Source of the DNA: Rubrivivax sp.
GTDB lineage: Bacteria; Pseudomonadota; Gammaproteobacteria; Burkholderiales; Burkholderiaceae_C
Assembly: GCA_016789955.1 (NCBI GenBank)
Contig: JAEUPB010000040.1
Location: 1-32,143 of the forward strand
Direction of reading: 5' to 3'
Length of the DNA: 32,143 nucleotides
In this document: piece after piece, positions 29,415 through 32,143 of the stretch
How positions within the stretch are numbered: position 1 is the stretch's first letter
Layout of the letters: every line of letters starts with the position of its first letter
Made by a program: the position numbers and the translations under genes
The notes under the pieces: model-generated
What the model was told of the DNA's origin: nothing
The model's input: only the letters and a program-made list of their open reading frames with translations
The model's database searches: none

Positions 29415-31772
29415 ATGACCGACCTCTCCAACTCGCCCATCGGCAAGGCGCTGGTGCGCCGCGAGGACCAGCGCTTCCTCACCGGCAACGGCCGCTACAC
29501 CGACGACGTGGTGATGCAAGGGCAGACCTACGCGGTGTTCCTGCGTTCGCCGCACGCTCACGCCCGGATCAAGTCGATCGACGTTTCGCAGGCGAAGGAC
29601 GCGCCGGGGGTGGTGGCGATCTACACCGGCGCCGATGTCGCCGCGTCGAAGATCGGCGGCCTGCCCTGCGGCTGGCTGATCCACAGCCAGGACGGCACAC
29701 CGATGAAGGAGCCGGCGCACCCCATCCTGGCACACGAGAAGGTGCGTCACGTCGGCGATGCGGTGGCGCTGGTGATCGCCGAGAGCGTGCTGCAGGCGCG
29801 CGACGCCTGCGAGCGCATCGAGGTGGACTACGACGTGCTGCCGGCGGTGATCGACATCCGCAAGGCCGACGGCGCCCCCGCCTCGGTGCACGACGACGTG
29901 CCGAACAACGTCTGCTACGACTGGGGCCACGGCAGCAAGGACGCGGTGGACGCCGCGTTCAAGGTGGCGGCCAAGGTCTCGACGCTCGAGTTCGACAACA
30001 ACCGCCTGATCCCCAACGCGATGGAGCCGCGCGCGGCCAACGCGGTGTACACCTCGCACGACGACAGCTACACGCTGTACGTGGCCAACCAGAACCCGCA
30101 CGTCGAGCGCCTCTTGATGTGCGCCTTCGTGCTCGGCATCCCCGAGTCGAAGATGCGCGTCATCGCGCCCGACGTGGGCGGCGGCTTCGGCTCGAAGATC
30201 TTCCTGTACGCAGAGGAGACGGCGCTGGTCTGGGCGGCCAAGCGCGTGAAGCGGCCGATCAAGTGGACGGCCGAGCGCAGCGAGGCGTTCCAGACCGACG
30301 CCCACGGCCGTGACCACCACACGAAGGTGGAGCTGGCGATGGACGCGCAGGGCAACTTCACCGCGATGCGCGTGAAGACCATCGCCAACATGGGCGCGTA
30401 CCTGTCGACCTTCGCCTCCAGCGTGCCGACGATCCTGTACGCCACGCTGCTGGCCGGCCAGTACAAGACGCCGGCCATCTGGGCCGAGGTGAAGGCGGTG
30501 TTCACCAACACCGCGCCGGTGGACGCCTACCGCGGTGCCGGCCGACCCGAAGCCACCTACGTCGTCGAGCGCATCGTCGAGACCGCCGCGCGCGACCTCG
30601 GCCGCGACCCGGCCGACCTGCGCCGGCAGAACTTCATCACCACGTTTCCCTACGCCACGCCGGTGGGGCTGACCTACGACACCGGCGACTACGCCGCGCA
30701 CCTCGACCGCGCGCTGGAGATGGCCGACGTCAAGGGCTATGCCGCGCGCAAGGCGGCCTCGGCCGCGAAGGGCCTCAAGCGCGGCCTGGGGTACAGCTGC
30801 TACATCGAGGCATGCGGCCTCGCACCGTCGAACATCGCCGGGGCGCTGGGCGCGCGGGCGGGCCTGTTCGAGGCCGGCGAGGTGCGCGTGCACCCCACCG
30901 GCACGGTGACGGTGTTCACCGGCTCGCACAGCCACGGCCAGGGTCACGAGACCACCTTCGCGCAGGTGGTGGCGGCCAAGCTGGGCATGCCGGTCGAGAA
31001 CGTGGAGATCGTGCACGGCGACACCGGGCGCATCCCCTTCGGCATGGGCACCTACGGCAGCCGGTCCTTGAGCGTCGGCGGCACGGCGATCATCAAGGCG
31101 GTGGACAAGATCATCGCCAAGGGCAAGAAGATCGCAGCCCACCTGCTGGAGGCCTCGGACACCGACATCGATTTCGAGAACGGCGAGTTCAAGGTCAAGG
31201 GCACCGACAAGAAGCTGCCCTTCGGCGCGATGGCGCTCACCGCCTACGTGCCGCACAACTACCCGCTGGACAAGCTGGAGCCGGGCCTGAACGAGAACGC
31301 GTTCTACGACCCGACCAACTTCACCTCTCCGGCCGGCAGCTACGTGTGCGAGGTGGAGGTCGACCCCGAGACCGGCAAGACCACGGTGTCCAGCTTCGTC
31401 GCGGTGGACGACTTCGGCAACATCGTCAATCCGATGATCGTCTCGGGCCAGGTGCACGGCGGCATCGCCCAGGGCCTGGGCCAGGCGATGATGGAAGGCG
31501 CGGTCTACGACAGCGCCAGCGGCCAGCTGCTGAACGGCACGTACATGGACTACACCATGCCGCGCGCCGACGACCTGCCGAGCTTCACCGTCGACCACAC
31601 GGTCACGCCCTGCACCCACAACCCGCTGGGCGTGAAGGGCTGCGGCGAGGCCGGGGCCATCGGCTCGCCGCCGGCCTTCATCAACGCGCTGACCGATGCG
31701 CTGGGCGTCAAGGACATCGCCAAGCCGGCCACGGCCGAGCGGGGCTGGCGCGCCGCCAACAAGATCGCCTGA
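29415..31772 (+). CDS. coxL: molybdenum hydroxylase large subunit, form II CoxL type
   Basis: A 785-residue molybdopterin-cytosine-dinucleotide-binding subunit. The active-site loop reads AYRGAGR at residues 371-377, the form II signature; true CO dehydrogenase (form I) has AYxCSFR with a catalytic Cys. GGGFGSK near residue 255 and [11 protein letters not shown] near 510 are cofactor-binding motifs. The catalytic Glu lies in [14 protein letters not shown] near residue 745. Form II proteins act on diverse aldehydes or heterocycles, and a CO function is unproven. GGGAGA precedes the start, 16 bases after coxS. No cox accessory genes are visible in the window. Confidence 0.93.
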   Translation: MTDLSNSPIGKALVRREDQRFLTGNGRYTDDVVMQGQTYAVFLRSPHAHARIKSIDVSQAKDAPGVVAIYTGADVAASKIGGLPCGWLIHSQDGTPMKEPAHPILAHEKVRHVGDAVALVIAESVLQARDACERIEVDYDVLPAVIDIRKADGAPASVHDDVPNNVCYDWGHGSKDAVDAAFKVAAKVSTLEFDNNRLIPNAMEPRAANAVYTSHDDSYTLYVANQNPHVERLLMCAFVLGIPESKMRVIAPDVGGGFGSKIFLYAEETALVWAAKRVKRPIKWTAERSEAFQTDAHGRDHHTKVELAMDAQGNFTAMRVKTIANMGAYLSTFASSVPTILYATLLAGQYKTPAIWAEVKAVFTNTAPVDAYRGAGRPEATYVVERIVETAARDLGRDPADLRRQNFITTFPYATPVGLTYDTGDYAAHLDRALEMADVKGYAARKAASAAKGLKRGLGYSCYIEACGLAPSNIAGALGARAGLFEAGEVRVHPTGTVTVFTGSHSHGQGHETTFAQVVAAKLGMPVENVEIVHGDTGRIPFGMGTYGSRSLSVGGTAIIKAVDKIIAKGKKIAAHLLEASDTDIDFENGEFKVKGTDKKLPFGAMALTAYVPHNYPLDKLEPGLNENAFYDPTNFTSPAGSYVCEVEVDPETGKTTVSSFVAVDDFGNIVNPMIVSGQVHGGIAQGLGQAMMEGAVYDSASGQLLNGTYMDYTMPRADDLPSFTVDHTVTPCTHNPLGVKGCGEAGAIGSPPAFINALTDALGVKDIAKPATAERGWRAANKIA

Positions 31773-31785
31773 GGAGACACACGCC

Positions 31786-32143
31786 ATGTACAACTTCCAA
31801 TACCAGCGTCCCGGCGATCGGGCGGCGGCGGCATCCGCTGCCAAGGCCGCCAATGCGCGTTACCTGGCCGGCGGCCAGACCTTGATCCAGGCGATGAAGC
31901 TGCGCCTGTCGTCCAGCGATGCGCTGGTCGACCTGGGCGGCATCGCCGACCTGAAGGGCATCAAGGTCGACGGTGGCAGCGTCACCATCGGCGCCACCAC
32001 CACCCATGCCACCGTGGCCCGCTTGGCCGAGGTGCACAAGGCCATCCCCGCGCTGGCCGAGCTGGCCGGCGGCATCGGCGACCAGATGGTGCGCAACATG
32101 GGCACCATCGGTGGCTCCATCGCCAACGCCGACCCGGCCGCCT
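31786..32143 (+). CDS. coxM: xanthine dehydrogenase-family FAD subunit (CoxM-like), N-terminal part
   Basis: Partial gene, cut by the right edge after about 119 codons. It starts MYNFQYQRPGDRAAAASAA. YLAGGQTLIQAMKLRL (AGGQ FAD-pyrophosphate loop) and NMGTIGGSIANADPAA (second FAD motif) are clear signatures of the CoxM/CutM family. It passes electrons from the iron-sulfur subunit to the acceptor. A GAGGAG ribosome site overlaps the coxL stop, so the genes are co-transcribed. Confidence 0.95.
   Translation, partial: MYNFQYQRPGDRAAAASAAKAANARYLAGGQTLIQAMKLRLSSSDALVDLGGIADLKGIKVDGGSVTIGATTTHATVARLAEVHKAIPALAELAGGIGDQMVRNMGTIGGSIANADPAA

Noticed and set aside
29415-31772. Aerobic CO dehydrogenase (form I)
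   Set aside because: The active-site loop is AYRGAGR, not the AYxCSFR form with the catalytic cysteine.

Overview
The window is GC-rich, densely coded chromosomal DNA from a betaproteobacterium, most likely a Burkholderiales member of the Rubrivivax/Methylibium/Leptothrix type. The grounds are the sucA-sucB-lpdA layout, etfB-etfA, TRAP and UMF1 transporters, a protein ending in a PEP-CTERM/VPLPA-CTERM-like sorting signal, GTGA start/stop overlaps, and a short GC-rich intercistronic repeat. There is no insertion sequence, phage gene, integrase or CRISPR array, and no gene-free stretch longer than 300 bases.

Layout, left to right. 1-4446 (minus): the 2-oxoglutarate dehydrogenase genes sucA-sucB-lpdA, with lpdA cut by the left edge. 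4714-6679 (plus): a small cysteine-cluster protein and a solitary oligopeptide-type ABC substrate-binding protein. 6680-10702 (minus): a probable operon of acyl-CoA dehydrogenase, nitronate-monooxygenase-like protein and amidohydrolase. 10889-11812 (minus): an exported DUF4394 protein with a C-terminal sorting signal. 11948-13712 (minus): etfB-etfA, the electron acceptor for acyl-CoA dehydrogenases such as the neighbouring one. 13782-15080 (minus): a UMF1-type MFS permease, divergent from a tRNA-Leu(UAA) gene.

15230-21135 (minus) is the most coherent accessory system: DctQ-DctM-DctP, a shikimate/quinate dehydrogenase, a stand-alone HPPD-like protein, a 3-dehydroshikimate-dehydratase-like TIM barrel and a DUF1232 membrane protein. 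I read it as a quinate/shikimate uptake and catabolic operon leading to protocatechuate. The two domains that are fused in the QuiC-type enzyme are here two genes in the reverse order. A TetR regulator lies just upstream, and a TetR-like inverted repeat sits in the operon's promoter region.

22051-25861 (minus): a TPR protein with a conserved N-terminal region, an orphan LanC-like protein with a full zinc site, and a serine-glyoxylate-type aminotransferase. 25935-27313 (minus): scoA/scoB ketoacid CoA-transferase. Divergent from it (27419-28440, plus) are a hotdog thioesterase and a PAS-LuxR regulator; the shared intergenic region carries a perfect 20-bp palindrome plus a third half-site. 28468-28725 (minus): a small coiled-coil protein. 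28931 to the right edge (plus): a coxS-coxL-coxM molybdenum hydroxylase operon of the form II (AYRGAGR) type, with coxM cut by the edge.

The best leads are the split and permuted QuiC operon, the orphan LanC-like gene, and the palindrome between scoA and the thioesterase. All calls come from reading the sequence and from recalled family knowledge; no database search was run.
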